A stretch of DNA of 64,000 bases from Eucommia ulmoides (GCA_016647705.1 JAENRU010000279.1:1-64000); one strand, 5' to 3'. Counted from the first letter of the stretch, positions 44,058 to 56,500 are shown. Notes: a model not told the origin generated them from the letters alone. Numbers and translations are program-made.

Positions 44058-45045
44058 AACCTTCACAGAAAATCTTCATACAAAAACAGAAAACATCAAT
44101 AAATCTGATTCGATTTTCATTTATGGAGTTCAAAACAGAAGCAATTCAAGAAAAACAAAAACAAAAATCCGTACCTGAAATCAGTGTGATGTGTTTAGCT
44201 CCGATAGATAGAGAGAGAGAGAGTGAGAGAGAGAGAGAGAGGAGTCCTTTTGATTGACCTCTGGACGGTGTTTTATTGAGACTTTTTATACAATTCCCTG
44301 TTAGTTGTTAAGGAAAACAGAATTCACGTATTATCTCATCCCATTATTTATTAAAATAAAATATAAAAATAAAATAAAATTTTCATCCCATTTTATCAAT
44401 TCTTATTTCACTGTATGAAATAAACACAAAATAATTACCAAACACCACCAAAGTGGCGACAAAATTAAGTATATATTTTTTTTGATTTTGAGTGTAAACG
44501 CATATCGATTAATCACTTTTTAAAATAATTTTAATGAGGTATTTTCAAATAATTCAGTATTTGGGTCTAACTGTTTTAATCATTTTGGAGCTGGGTAGAT
44601 CCTACGGTCTCAATTGTTTCTTTTACCGTTGATGCTCTAGATCTTGACACGTGTTTACCGCCGTGAATGTCAAAATTGGAAGGCGAATTGAAAACAAATA
44701 AATTAATAAATAACATTGAAAAATCGAAACAAATTCCAAACGTCGACGTTTCATGTACTGAGGTCGGCCGCCAAGGTTTTCATTTGGGCTGTTATAAGCT
44801 ATTGTCATCAATGGGCCTGTAAGAATTCCAAACGCTGTCGTTCCATGTACTATGGAGAGAATATAAACGGCCCAATGGGCTGTTATTCATTTGGGCCACG
44901 AAATAAATTTTTCCTTTCTTGGACCTTGAAGAATTATTTTTTTCATAAAGGCCCATTGATTTTTTTTTTTATTTTTTTTTTTATTGAGAATCTTAAAAAA
45001 AAAAAAAATTATGTTAAGTTAGCTTTTGGAAGTGCAAAATTGGAG

Positions 45046-45505
45046 CATAGAAAAATCCTTAAGAAAAAAAAACATTATTATGAAGAGGGGCATTTTTTAA
45101 AGGACTTAATTAGATACTTTTTATAATTCAAGGGGGCTTATATAAATTTTTAAAGAATTTTAATTATTTTTTTCTAAAAATTTATGTGCAATAATGAAAA
45201 TTTTCCAAAGTTAAGGGGTTTCAATAACTAGGAGAGAGAGAGAAAGAGAGAGATTAGGTTAATGTTTTGGATTACAAGGAATCATCATTGGATTATACAT
45301 AGAAAAGGCATTATTATGAAGGGGGAAATCTTTTCAAGGACTTATATTAAATACTTTTATAATTTAGGGGCTACAAATGTAAATTTTTAGGGGCAATAAT
45401 AATTTTTTTTTTGAAAATTGAGGGGGACTTGAATCACTAGGGAAGAGAATTAGAGTCAAAGATTAGGATTGGGATTAGGTTAATATTTTGGATTTGAAGG
45501 AATCA
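45046..45505 (+). repeat. decayed tandem duplication, unit about 235 bases
   Basis: Two copies start near 45046 and 45290. Both carry CATTATTATGAAG.GGG, GGACTTA.ATTA.ATACTTTT, TTAGGTTAATGTTTTGGATT-type and GGAATCATCATT. The start of a third copy appears at about 45729, after a SINE inserted at 45543-45718. The sequence also resembles a dispersed element at 32930-33112 and 55100-55345. Confidence 0.65.
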
Positions 45506-45542
45506 TCATTATATATTTATTTATTTTTATTTTTTTTGGGTT

Positions 45543-45718
45543 TTACAATAAAGTATATCTAGACCAACTTACGTACACCTCTCCAGATAATTTTAAGGGC
45601 ACACTTTCTCTACACCGATCTGATGTATTTAACATTTAATTATTAAAGTATTTTTCTATAAAATCGAAACCTGGTTAACAAGTAGAAGAGATATTTTTTC
45701 TTACCAACGGGATTTACA
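45543..45718 (-). mobile_element. SINE, family B
   Basis: On the minus strand it begins AAATCCCGTTGGTAAGAAAA, has CCAGGTTTCGATTTT as a B-box-like site and ends with GGTCTAGATATACTTTATTG. It interrupts the tandem duplication to its left. Confidence 0.65.
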
Positions 45719-46011
45719 TATAATAGTTGGATTGTACATATAAAAAAACCTAATGGGAAAAAAGGCATTGTTATTATGGAGGGGGGGATGGACCACTTAT
45801 CTTTTGATGAATACATGGGAGGAGCCGCGTGGGGTGACACTTTTTTTAAACTCATCAACACCTTCTTCTTCTCCTTGTTAACCTTTACCAACACTCAAAA
45901 ATAATTAATGTGTTTGCCTTTCCTTTTTCCCCAATACACTTTCCTTTCACTTTTAGTTACTACTACCATGATACTATCCATAGTAACTTCACTTATATTT
46001 AAGGTTACACA

Positions 46012-46200
46012 GAGGTGCTAGTCCCGTTAACAAGAAAAAGGTGTCCTAAATCTTTTGTTAACCAGGGTTCGATTCTTTTGAAAAGTACTCTGAGAATTAA
46101 ATCTTGAATGTACTAAATCAATGTGAAAAAAGTGCGTCCTTAATATTGTCCAATGAGGTGATTAGACCGTAAGTTGCCCGGACAACATTTTACCGTAAAA
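46012..46200 (+). mobile_element. SINE, family B
   Basis: It begins GAGGTGCTAGTCCCGTTAAC, has CCAGGGTTCGATTCTTTTG as a clear B-box site and ends GCCCGGACAACATTTTACCG with an A-rich tail. It is the best preserved copy of this family in the window. Confidence 0.75.
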
Positions 46201-46247
46201 TTAAAAAATAAATAATAAAAAAAATTATATTTAGGTTCACCAATGAA

Positions 46248-46626
46248 GGGATTTTGGCATTATTTGCCCCTAAAGTTTGACTATTACTTCAATTTGGTCC
46301 CTATAGTTTTGGACACAACACCACAATCATCCCACTTCAATTCAAATCAAAACCTCTAGTGTAATTTTGAACGACCAACAATTAGTTTGCGTGAAAACAA
46401 CTATTTTCTTGTAAGGAGACTGAAATTAATTTCTTGTAATTTTTTTTAAAAACAATCAGATACATGACAGATGACTGTTTTTCATCCAAAATTACAATGG
46501 ACATAATTACCTAGACTGTAGTGAGATTGCTACAAAAACTTTAAGGTGTTATGCGTTCAAATTGAAACTATGAGGACCAAAGTGAAATTTATGTTAAATT
46601 GTAAGGGTGAAAGTGTCAAAACCCCA
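46248..46626. mobile_element. MITE, same family as 20948-21392
   Basis: The left end GGGATTTTGGCATTATTTGC, then CCCTAAAGTTTGAC, is mirrored by GGGTGAAAGTGTCAAAACCCC on the right. The interior shares TCCAAAATTACAATGG and ACTATGAGGACCAAAGTGA with the PBE1-intron copy. Confidence 0.7.
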
Positions 46627-47854
46627 TTAATTAATGAATTTGACTCTACCATCAACACTCGGAATCCAATTCAATAAATAATGATTATAGGATGCAGTCT
46701 AAACAAACAATTGGACAATAATGACAATTTTACCCTTTATTTAGTAAAATTATAATGAACGCACAAATATAAATTCAACTATTTTAGCCAGTATTATGTT
46801 GAATTCCACTATTTTTTTTTTAAAAGATATTATGTTGATTAATTCTTATAATCACATTATTACGAAAATTAATTAATGATCATAATTATACATGATTAAA
46901 AAGATACAACAATTTTTAAGAACGGTTATCGAAAGCGTATTTGTTTGAGTCATTGCAGATGATTGATTGTCGCAGCGGATTACACATTAGGTCTTTCTCT
47001 CTATGATCTAGATTTTTAGTTATGGTGACTCTCAATAGGAAGAAACTCTAAAACTAGATTAGAGAGGGACCTAATATTTATAATACTGGTTTCTCATTGG
47101 ACCCTCTCATAACGGGCTTCAATGAGACCCAAAACCTACATTTGTCACTTAACTAGACTTTTACACAAAAGATGTCACACTTTAAATCAAAATGTGATTA
47201 CTATTTAATTGGATTACTTATATAATAAATTATTCATTGATCTGTTTTTATAAAATAATTAATTCAATTAATGTTAACCCATATTTAATTAAAAAAAAAT
47301 TCCTAACATATTATACTAGGGATTCTCCGTGCCGAAAGACAATATATTGATTTTCTAATATATAAGTTTAAAAAGATAATAATTAATAAAAAAAATTAAC
47401 CAATTAAATACTAATATAAAACTTAAATGGTGCAAAATATAATTTAATTTAACTATTTCAAAAGCGGGGGTGAAAATTTTTTGGACGAAAATTTTCTACC
47501 TACAAACTTTTATAATTCAATTTCACCTATCCATTCCATTCAAATCAAAAAAATATATTTAAAAAAATCAGCGAAAGTATTCTATAGATTGTAACAAACT
47601 CAAGACTTGTAACTTAACTATTATCTAATATGTCTTCCTAATAGGAGATGCAGTGTTCGAACACCCCTCTCTCAACCATTTATAAAATAAAATATATATT
47701 GTAGCAAAAGTACAAGCCTAAATTCAACTATTTTAGTTTGTTTTAAGTTGAATTCCACTATTTTTTTTTAAAATTATATTATATAGATCTCATGTGAGGT
47801 CTATAAAAAAATATTAAAAATAATCATAAAATTATATAAAAAAGAAATAAAAGT

Positions 47855-48814
47855 TGTTGATGTCGAATATTGGACGACTCCAACGGTATAGTCTAGTCAT
47901 TGTTAGTGAAGATCTTCTTTCGTGCTGAGATGGGATGGAGAGGTCCGGGATCAGCCTATCCAGCCCGGGATGGGCGGGGCTGGAGGGGATGGATTCTGAG
48001 TGGTGAAGCAACCTGGAAGTCTTCTGGTTCGTGGAGAGTCTTCTTATCCGAGAAGGAATGGATCTGAGCCGGGATAGGTCTAAGCTGAGATGGGTAGCAC
48101 CCTATCACCTGCACAAAGGACTTGTTGAGATGGACCCAGCGTGAGAATCAACGCTCAGGGAGAAGAGATAAAAATATGTTACTGAGAAGAGTAAGCAAAT
48201 TTAGTGTACCTTTGGGCATTGGTATGCCATCCTTTATATAGGTAATAAATTGGTTAGTTTAGGAGGTTGAGCAAGGATTAGTGTCCCATCTTGACGCGTG
48301 GCCAATGAGAGGGCGAGTGGAGAGCTTAATTTTGTGGGTCTAGGCTTTTTGGCCCTTTTGCTAAGACCCATGGCGGAGATTATCAGCAAGTGAAGAAGTG
48401 GCCTGGCCCATGATCTGAGAAGGATTTTCCCTGCAGCCCCCGATGTGAGGAGTTTAATTCCCTGCAGCCCCCGATGTGAGGAGTTTAATTCCCTGCCCTT
48501 CCTGGATAGTCGGAGACAAGAAAGGAGACGTTTTGCTGAGGAGCTTACGGAGTTGATTTCCGAGATGGGCAGTGCTGGCCTGAGGAGAATGCCGAGATGG
48601 GGAGAGGTTTCCCCATCTCGATGGCGGCTTGCCTGCCGCTTCTAGAGGATACTGCTAGTAAGGTCTTGAAATGGCTGGCATGGGCTTGAGATACGCCTCT
48701 ACCTGACACAATCTTCATACTTAGTTTTTGGTATGCACGGGTCCTATTGGAGATCTGTTGAAACGTGGCGGTCCTTGATTGGTTGCGTGGGAGTGACCAT
48801 TTTTACATTCATCA
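47855..48814 (+). mobile_element. solo LTR (960 bases) with target duplication
   Basis: The sequence begins TGTTGATG and ends CATTCATCA. AAAGT stands directly on both sides (47850-47854 and 48815-48819), a 5-base target duplication. It is much richer in GC than its surroundings and carries a TATA element near 48230 (CCTTTATATAGG) in plus orientation. A 31-base unit (CCCTGCAGCCCCCGATGTGA...) occurs twice in tandem from 48429. No internal region remains, so it arose by recombination between two LTRs. The family is not identified. The intact target duplication suggests moderate age. Confidence 0.8.
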
Positions 48815-48871
48815 AAAGTGAATGTGACCATTAACCTGAATATATGTTTATTGAGAAAAAAATCACTTGTA

Positions 48872-49062
48872 GATCGACAAAGTGTGGTTCAAGTGATAAG
48901 GTTCTTTTGAGTTAAAACAGTTGAGTGACCTATGTAAAGTCAGTGATTTAAGTCGCAAAAAAATATTTGTCGGAAGAGATAGCCACGCACCTCGAACGAT
49001 ATTAGTTTTACACTCTGTGTGAGTGTGGGAACAGTACTCGTGGGTATGAAAAAAAAAAAAAT
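48872..49062 (+). mobile_element. SINE, family A
   Basis: It begins GTAGATCGACAAAGTGTGGT and has TTCAAGTGATAAGGTTC. The B-box region is decayed (CAGTGATTTAAGTCGC), and the body has CACGCACCTCGAACGATATTA and CACTCTGTGTGAGTG. The end is GTACTCGTGGGTATG plus a run of A. Confidence 0.75.
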
Positions 49063-50018
49063 GGGGACAAAAAAATAGGGACATATGTGGCAATATAATA
49101 ATAATTGTTTATTATTCGGGGGGGTAAAATGGGATTTAAAAAATATTATCCAATTGAATATAGTGTGTGGTCGGGCAATAGAGCCGGCTGCCATGTGGAA
49201 ACTGGTAAAGAGTGTTGTGAACTCCTTGTCTCCATGCATGCATACATTTCCCACTGACTATTGCTTTAATTTGTCCAAAAACACGTAGCCTGATTCTACC
49301 CTTTACTTTTCACATAATGCCATTTATGTCCCCACCCCCCATACATTCATTTTGATTATTATTTTACTAAGAAAATGAAGTTTGATTAATTTTTTTTTTA
49401 GGATTGAAAATAAAAAGGGAAAAATGTGGATCTATTATGAATCAAAGTTTAATTAATTATTTTAAGGATTAATAATATTTTATATTCCAATTATAACTTA
49501 CCACTGTAATATTTTCATAAATACTTATCCCTATTGATTTAGATTAAAGTGTAATAATTATATTTTTTGTTAAAGTGAACGGCCTCAAAAAGGTAAAATT
49601 AATAAATTGATTAATATTAATTGGCATTTATATCCTTGAATCGATTGGGTCAAGTCAGATAATATCTTCTTCTTTTTTTATTATTTTTTTTCTTTATTCT
49701 CTTGAGTCGGGATAGGTAAGTTCAAGGAGGGTAAAGTATAAGGTTAAATTTGTCATTTAAAGTAATTCTGCTAAGTATTGAACCATTTCACTTTAGTCTG
49801 AAATACAGGGGAATAAGTGTTTTCGAAAATACTACAAAGGGATAAAGTACAATTCAGTTAAAATCACAAGGACTAAAATGTCATTAACCCTTATTTTAAA
49901 ATTTAAATAAAAGCAAAAAAAATATTTTTTTTTCTCCCCACTTTATACTCCTAAAAGTTATATTGATTTGTATACAATAAAATAAAATAAAATAAATTAA
50001 ATTACGCAAAAAATTGAG

Positions 50019-50331
50019 GTAACGTTTGGAAGCATTAATTTGGAATTAAAAAATGGTTGCAAAGACTAATATTTTAAATAGATTAGTTTTTTTTTGTTTT
50101 TTTTTATATCCACAAGTATAATCACACCCACACAAGGTGTGAGATTAGTCTCATTCAAGATGCGTAGTTGCCCATCCCTACAAGTGTTTTTTCGCAGACT
50201 CGAACTCCTGATCTTATAGTGGTCTCTCAACTGTTTTAACTCAAACGAATTTTATCACTTGAACCACACTATGTTAGTATTTATTTTTTATTTTCGATTT
50301 TAATTTCATACAACCAAACACGACCTAAGTT
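50019..50331. mobile_element. MITE interrupted by a SINE
   Basis: The ends GAGGTAACGTTTGGAAGC and CAACCAAACACGACCTAAG are inverted and belong to the GGTAGCGTTTGG family. A family A SINE (50108-50278, minus strand) sits inside, so the MITE is the older insertion. Confidence 0.65.
50108..50278 (-). mobile_element. SINE, family A
   Basis: On the minus strand it reads GTGGTTCAAGTGATAAAATTC, then AGGAGTTCGAGTCTGCG (a good B-box), GCATCTTGAATGAGACTAATC, CACACCTTGTGTGGGTG and a tail whose A run is seen as T on the plus strand at 50086-50106. Confidence 0.75.
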
Positions 50332-50962
50332 TCTATACATATATATGGAATCGTATGCTCTTTTTGAAAGAGAGATGAAGTGGGGAAAAAGGAATAAAAA
50401 GAAATGGACCACAATGCATGTAACATATATAGACATCACATGGAGTTGTTAAATCTTTTTTTCTTTGGGGGTGGAATATGAGGGATGCTCCATTGTCCAT
50501 ACTTGTGGAGCCCTATTTTGTTTTCAATTTTAATATATTTGTTTTTTTAAAATATTATTTAAAAATATTTTTTAATTAAAAAAAAAAAAATTATCTATAT
50601 TTCTTTAGGGATATATGCACTTCTAATATTTTATCTGTATTTTTTTCATTACTTTTTGTTGATATAATTAATGTTTATTAAATTAAATATTTGAAGTTGA
50701 TATTAGTTAATGTTGAATTTGTATTGAATATGTAGAAACTCAATGGGTCTGACTCACTCTTAAACGACAACTCGAAAAGAAAAAAAAAAAATCTTCCTAC
50801 AATTTATATATAGCTTATAATCAAGTAACACAAGTGGTGTCGCATTCAACACGTCCCCTCACGCGCTCGATGAATTTTAACAAACTACTGCAAACGAATA
50901 TTGGGGAGCCTAACATCAGTATGAGATTCAACACGCCCATTAACGGGGAGGGTGGACTTTGA

Positions 50963-51312
50963 CAAACCATTGTGAACTGATATCATGGTGCCCTACATTG
51001 ATGTGGAATTCAATGTGCCTAGCATCGAGCATAATGTCTGCCTATGATACAATGAAGAAACCAAATTGGTCTTACTCTCAAAAGACGTCTTTAAAGAAAA
51101 TGATTGTCCGAGATTTCATATATATATATATATATATACAAACCATTGTGAACTGATATCTTGGTGCCCTACATTGATGTGGAATTCAATATGCCTAGCA
51201 TCAAGCAGAATGTCTGCCTATGATACAATGAAGAAACCAAATTGGTCTTACTCTCAAAAGACGTCTTTAAAGAAAATGATTGTCCGAGATTTCATATATA
51301 TATATACAAGTG
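50963..51312 (+). repeat. 176-base tandem duplication
   Basis: CAAACCATTGTGAACTGATA starts at 50963 and 51139. The two units are almost identical through TCTTACTCTCAAAAGACGTC and GTCCGAGATTTCATATATAT. Older, more diverged relatives flank the pair on both sides (about 50845-50960 and 51310-51410, with CAAACCACTGCGAACTGATA). The near identity points to a recent event. Confidence 0.85.
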
Positions 51313-52105
51313 ACGTGATATTCAACACACTCCTCACAAGCAGAGTACACTTTGACAAACCACTGCGAACTGATACAGAAAGCCCAATATCAATATGAAA
51401 TTTAACAGGATATTATAGTTAATGTAAACCAAAATACCACCGAAATACCAGTAAAGACAAAAGAAGACGAATAGTCTATAATAAAATAAAAAACTTGAAA
51501 CTAAAAAAATAAACAACTACATAATAATAAGAATCCCTTGAAAAAAGAATAGATATTTTGAAAATTATATAATAAGAACCCTTGAAAAAAAAAAAAAAAA
51601 TTTATTTTAGATTTTCCAGAATAAAATTCTTTTTTCATTTTTTACTGAACATAACGTATGCCTCTCTTTTTTGATACAAAAGAAAAACTGTCGAAATTAC
51701 ATACACCAGTTAAAAACTTCCGGTCTCATCTCAGCTAAACCAAGATTCTCCCTGCATTCCGGACAAATAGCATATTAAACTCCTCCGGTCTCATTAAACA
51801 TGACATATTCTAATCAAATCAAATCAAATCAAATTAAAAAAAAATAATAAAAAAAAAAAAAAAAGGTAATTAGGAGGTGGAAAGAGTGGGTAAAAAAGGT
51901 AAAAGCAAAATTTATTCCTATAATAGTGCATGGGGGGTTATAACTGAAAATAGTTAAAGGTGAGGGACACGATCGTCATTATCACCCTCACGTACCGATA
52001 TTTTCGTCCCTCTAAAAATATTTTTATTTATTTATTTTATTTTTTAAATAAAAACGCTTTGCTCTTCTCGCTTCGAGACTGTTATAGCCGCGAACAAACC
52101 AACGA

Positions 52106-52145
<40 letters not shown>
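52106..52145. repeat. (CT)n(CA)n microsatellite in the ELMO gene leader
   Basis: A CT run passes directly into a CA run about 75 bases before the ELMO start codon, within the probable promoter or 5' leader. It is likely to vary in length between individuals. Confidence 0.9.
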
Positions 52146-52160
52146 GCAGTGAGTACCTGT

Positions 52161-52223
52161 ATGTTGGCAGCGGCGGCGAAGCGGTGGCGATCGGAGAGGA
52201 AGATCAGTTCGAAGTTGAAATGA
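52161..52223 (+). CDS. upstream ORF overlapping the ELMO start (20 codons)
   Basis: ATG at 52161 opens a 20-codon frame with MLAAAAKRWRSE at its start. It ends in TGA at 52221-52223, overlapping the main ATG (52220-52222) in the form ATGA. If transcription starts before 52161, the uORF would be met first. Such overlaps can lower or couple translation of the main frame. The transcript start is not known, so this is inference from position. Confidence 0.45.
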   Translation: MLAAAAKRWRSERKISSKLK

Positions 52224-53499
52224 GCGTGGGGAGGAGTCAAAGCGACTGTTCTTCCGTCCGTACACTCCCGCCGTCGACGATCTCTAGATGCTCTCTCTCC
52301 TCTTCTTCTTCTTCTTCAGGTTATCTCTCTTCACTTTCATACTCTCTCTCTCTAACTGTTTGTTAATTTGTTATATACTTATTCATTATGATTCAATTCA
52401 GCGATTTTCTGAAGTTTAGCGATTTGATTCGCCGTTGATCGCTTTGTTGCGAGCCTTCATTTGTTTTTTGTTTTTTTTTTCCAGTGGAATTTTATTCGGA
52501 GTCGTGTTTTGAGTTGAAGAAATGCAGCATTTGGATGTTGATTTCGATTTTTCTTCCTTTTTCACTTGGTGTTCTTTGTCTCAGATTAAATTTTGATTAT
52601 ATTGAATCTATTTTCGATCGCTACTTTAACATTTCATCTATCTAATTGTTGATTTTTTTTTCTTCAAAATGCTAGATCCGTGTAAGGCTGATTTGTGTTT
52701 ATACCAGAATTTAGGAAATGATGGATACATTTATTAAATTTCTTTAAAAAAAAAATCTATTTAATTCATTTTAATAGTATGTGATTAGTAGGTCTTGTTC
52801 GGTTGTGTAAATTATTCTATTTTAGGAATAATTTTATTTTGAATTAATTGATTTGTGTATCTTTCTACTCATATATGATTTAGTTGAATGAATAAACAAT
52901 ACAATTCCTAATTTAGTTGAATTTTTATCTATACTTCACATCAATTACACAAGAATACATCACTTTTGACCCAATAGCAAATAGAATTTTGACTATTTTA
53001 ATTTTGAGGTTTTTGCACTTTGCACCCCTTAATTTTTGGAAATATTCCACTTTAGCACTCACATTAAATCCTGAAGTATGCAAATCGTGTCAAGTTAGTC
53101 CAAATTGGTAACTTCATTATTTTTTGTAACGGAAATCAGGCACGTGTCAGACACAAAGTCACCCACATGGAATTCTGTCATAGAAATATGACAAAAGGAC
53201 TGGCTTAACACAATTAGGATACTTCACAATTTAATGTGTTCAAATTGAAAGGACAGGGGTTAAAGTAGAAGTTATCTAAAATTTCAGCAGTGCAAAGTGC
53301 AAAAAGCTCTTTAATTTTTTACACCAAACCCCAAAATATAAAATCTATTAATAAATCAAGACCGGTTTTTTAAAATGTCTTTTCATGGAGGGTTCGGATT
53401 GATTTAGGATGAATCGATAGCTGAGATTGGATTATGGATGGGAGAAAATTTCCGCCCCAAAATGACTCCTGAGTTTAATTATATTCTGTACTCTTTAAG

Positions 53500-53536
<37 letters not shown>

Positions 53537-56500
53537 TGTGTACTTTTTATTTATTTATTTATTATTTTTTCACTTAAAAATTTGAAAATCTATATAGTGT
53601 ATTTACTCACTGGGAATCCCTAGTTTTATAAATTTCATCAATTGACTAACCGATAAATAGTTTAATTTGTGAATTGAATGATAACCAAACATACCCTTAT
53701 TGATTTTGACTGCAGATGATGCAACTTGTGGGACGCCTATCCGGATGGGGAAGGTCATAACTTGTGTTTGTTTCAAGCGAAAGGGAAGTTATGCAAGGAT
53801 TTGCATCAATTTAACACCCTTTCAGGCAAGTATATTATGTGTTAATTTTCACTAAAAATCTATTAATAAACAGAAACAATTTTATTTTTTTTAAATATCT
53901 TTTCATTAATAGCTTGGATTAATTTGAGAGCAATGGATGATTGGAATGAGTTGATAAAATATTTAAGAGAAAAAATTTCTGCCTAAAAATTTTATACCCC
54001 CACTTCCAAAGCAGTTATTTACAATTTATTCCCCTTAAATTTCATATATATAATTTATTAGCAATTTTTTTTGTTATTTACTATTTTTTTGACACTTAAC
54101 GGGAAAGCATAGTAAAAAGTAAACCACCAAAAACGAAAGTTACCATTTTCAGTGGAAATTTTCTTCTTCTTCTTTCTTTAATTTTTTTTTTTAATTTTTT
54201 AATTATTAGATCGGGTTCATTTATATTACAGGAAGAGAGACTGAGGAGGTTGAAAAATAGGATGATGGTTTACTTTGATTCTTCAAGACCGGAACATCAG
54301 GTTTTGTCTCGTTTTACTATAGAATCCTCTAACACAGTGTTTGGTTGCATGGAATTGGAATTTTAAGGGCCCGTTCGTTTGTCATTTTGTTCGCAAATTT
54401 TACTGTTTTTAATTAGTCAATTTATGAATTAGTAAGATTTAGTGTTTCGGCAATGGGTAGTAAGAATTAAAAACATTTAAATTAGCTTGTTAATCATTTT
54501 AGTTCTAGTACAGCAGCTATTTTAGAGAACCAAATAGGCCATAAATCAAAGCATTTAAAAATTTAAATAGGTTAATTTCGAATTCTAATTCCATAGCTTC
54601 AATTTCGTGTTCCCAAACGCTACCTAAATCAATAATTTTTTTTTTTTTTTTTATTGTAAACTCTATGAGGATAGGAGGCTTTGAGAGCTTTATGGAAAGC
54701 CGCATATCCTGATGAAGAACTACATGGTTTGGTATCTGATCAATGGAAAGAAATGGGGTGGCAAGGAAGAGATCCATCAACTGATTTCAGGTTTTCTCCC
54801 CCTTCTTCTAATTCTATATTTCCCCATATTTTTATTGATTTAATTTTTAATCTCATGTTTTAAAAAGTGTTTTGTGCTTATCGTTTGATCTTTGACAATA
54901 AACAGAGGAGCGGGCTTCATTTCTTTGGAGAACTTGTTGTTTTTCGCCAAGACTTTTTCGGTAAATTTCTCTTCATATAGATACATATAAAATATATATA
55001 TTCCTTGAAATAATTCACTTAACAATTTTTATTCCCTACACTTTTTTCTCTTTATTTTTGTCATTTGAATAAATTTTTACTCTTTCAGTTAATTTCAACT
55101 AGACTAAATCCACATCAACTAGATAGTGGCAAAGCTATTAAGGGCCCACAGGGACTCAGCCTCCCCACCCACCCCAAAAAAGAAACTTTTGAAATTTTTT
55201 ACTATTACCCCGATATTTTATTTTTCATAAAAAAGAAGTCAACTAAAATCTTTTAAAATTTTACATAAACCCCTCCTAAATTATAAAAATATCTAATAAA
55301 CTCCCTAAAAAAATTAGTCCCCCCTCAACTAATTTTTTGGATCCGCTTGGATGTTGAATTTTTATTTGATATCATAGTGGAAATTCACTAAAATATTAAC
55401 ACAGACAAAAATATTAATCACGGGATAAAAAATAAAATAAAATAAAATAAAATTGGAATAGAATGAAGTTTTCATTTTTTTTATTTTTTTATGTTGATTT
55501 TAGTTTTTATTTATTTCTGCAGACATCTTTTCAACATCTAATGAAAAAGCAAGGGGGCAAAAGATCAGCTTGGGAATATCCATTTGCTGTGGCTGGTGTA
55601 AATATCACATTCATGATCATGCAAATGCTTGATCTACATGCCAGTAAGCAAAAAACAAAAAGCATTAAGGTAGTGTTTGGTTGCAAGGAATTGCAGCCTT
55701 GAAATTGGAATAGAAAAAAAAATTAACGTGTTTAAAAATCTAAAAAAATTTCATGCGTTCATTTTGAATTTCACTTTTTTATGGCTTCAATTTTGTGCTC
55801 CCCAAACACTACCTAACTTCATTTAGGACCACCGTTTTTTGCAAATTAAGGGGAAAAAGCGATAAACTTGATTTTATTATTAAATCCTATGCAGCGAAGC
55901 CTCGTACATTTGTCAGAGCGGTCTTCATACAAATGTTGTCTGGTAATAGATAACAATTTGTTGTTTCGAAATTGATTAATTATTAGATTTTATTTTTATT
56001 TTTATTATTATTTTTTTATTTTTTCGTAGAGAACGAGTGGGCGTTTGACTTGCTATATTGTGTGGCTTTTGTGGTGATGGACAAGCAATGGCTTGAGAGA
56101 AATGCAACATATATGGAGTTCAATGTAAGTAAACCCTTTATTGATCTGATATTTGCTAGTTTTCGGTCTCTCTCAATCTCAAACGTTAGCTTATGAGGTA
56201 AGGTTTTCCCTCATACTTATAACCTGACTACCAATTCCTTCCACGCTTGATGTGGAATAAATCTAACAATTTTCTCTCACACATCGGGTCTTTGGTTAAT
56301 TAACTCTCGATTAATATTTCTCTTTGTGGCTATTAGGTCAGAGTTGTTATAACCTAGGCTTTGATACCAGTGTAGAGTGGTCTTGAGTCTCTCTCAATCC
56401 CAAAAGCTAGTTCACAATGTGAGGTTTTCCCTCACACTTATAACCTGACCCCAATCCTTTTTATATCCGATTTGAGATAAACCCAATAATATCACTATCC

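Larger units (their letters stand above)
44058..52160. other. gene-free repeat-rich stretch
   Basis: No gene is recognised over 8 kb. Parts: a GA-run leader region near 44210-44240; five GGCCCA/TGGGCC words at 44785-44955; a decayed tandem duplication at 45046-45505; SINEs at 45543-45718, 46012-46200, 48872-49062 and 50108-50278; a MITE at 46248-46626; a tRNA-like SINE remnant near 47585-47690; a solo LTR at 47855-48814; a MITE at 50019-50331; and a tandem duplication at 50963-51312. A block at 46920-47200 with ordinary base content has no recognisable identity. Confidence 0.5.

Noticed and set aside
44716-45126. Open frame of 136 codons
   Set aside because: It runs through repeated and A-rich DNA, ends in low-complexity Phe/Lys stretches, and shows no family likeness or splice context.
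46920-47200. Possible LTR or gene remnant with GTCGCAGCGGATTACAC
   Set aside because: No ends, repeats or translated similarity could be recognised, so no call is made.
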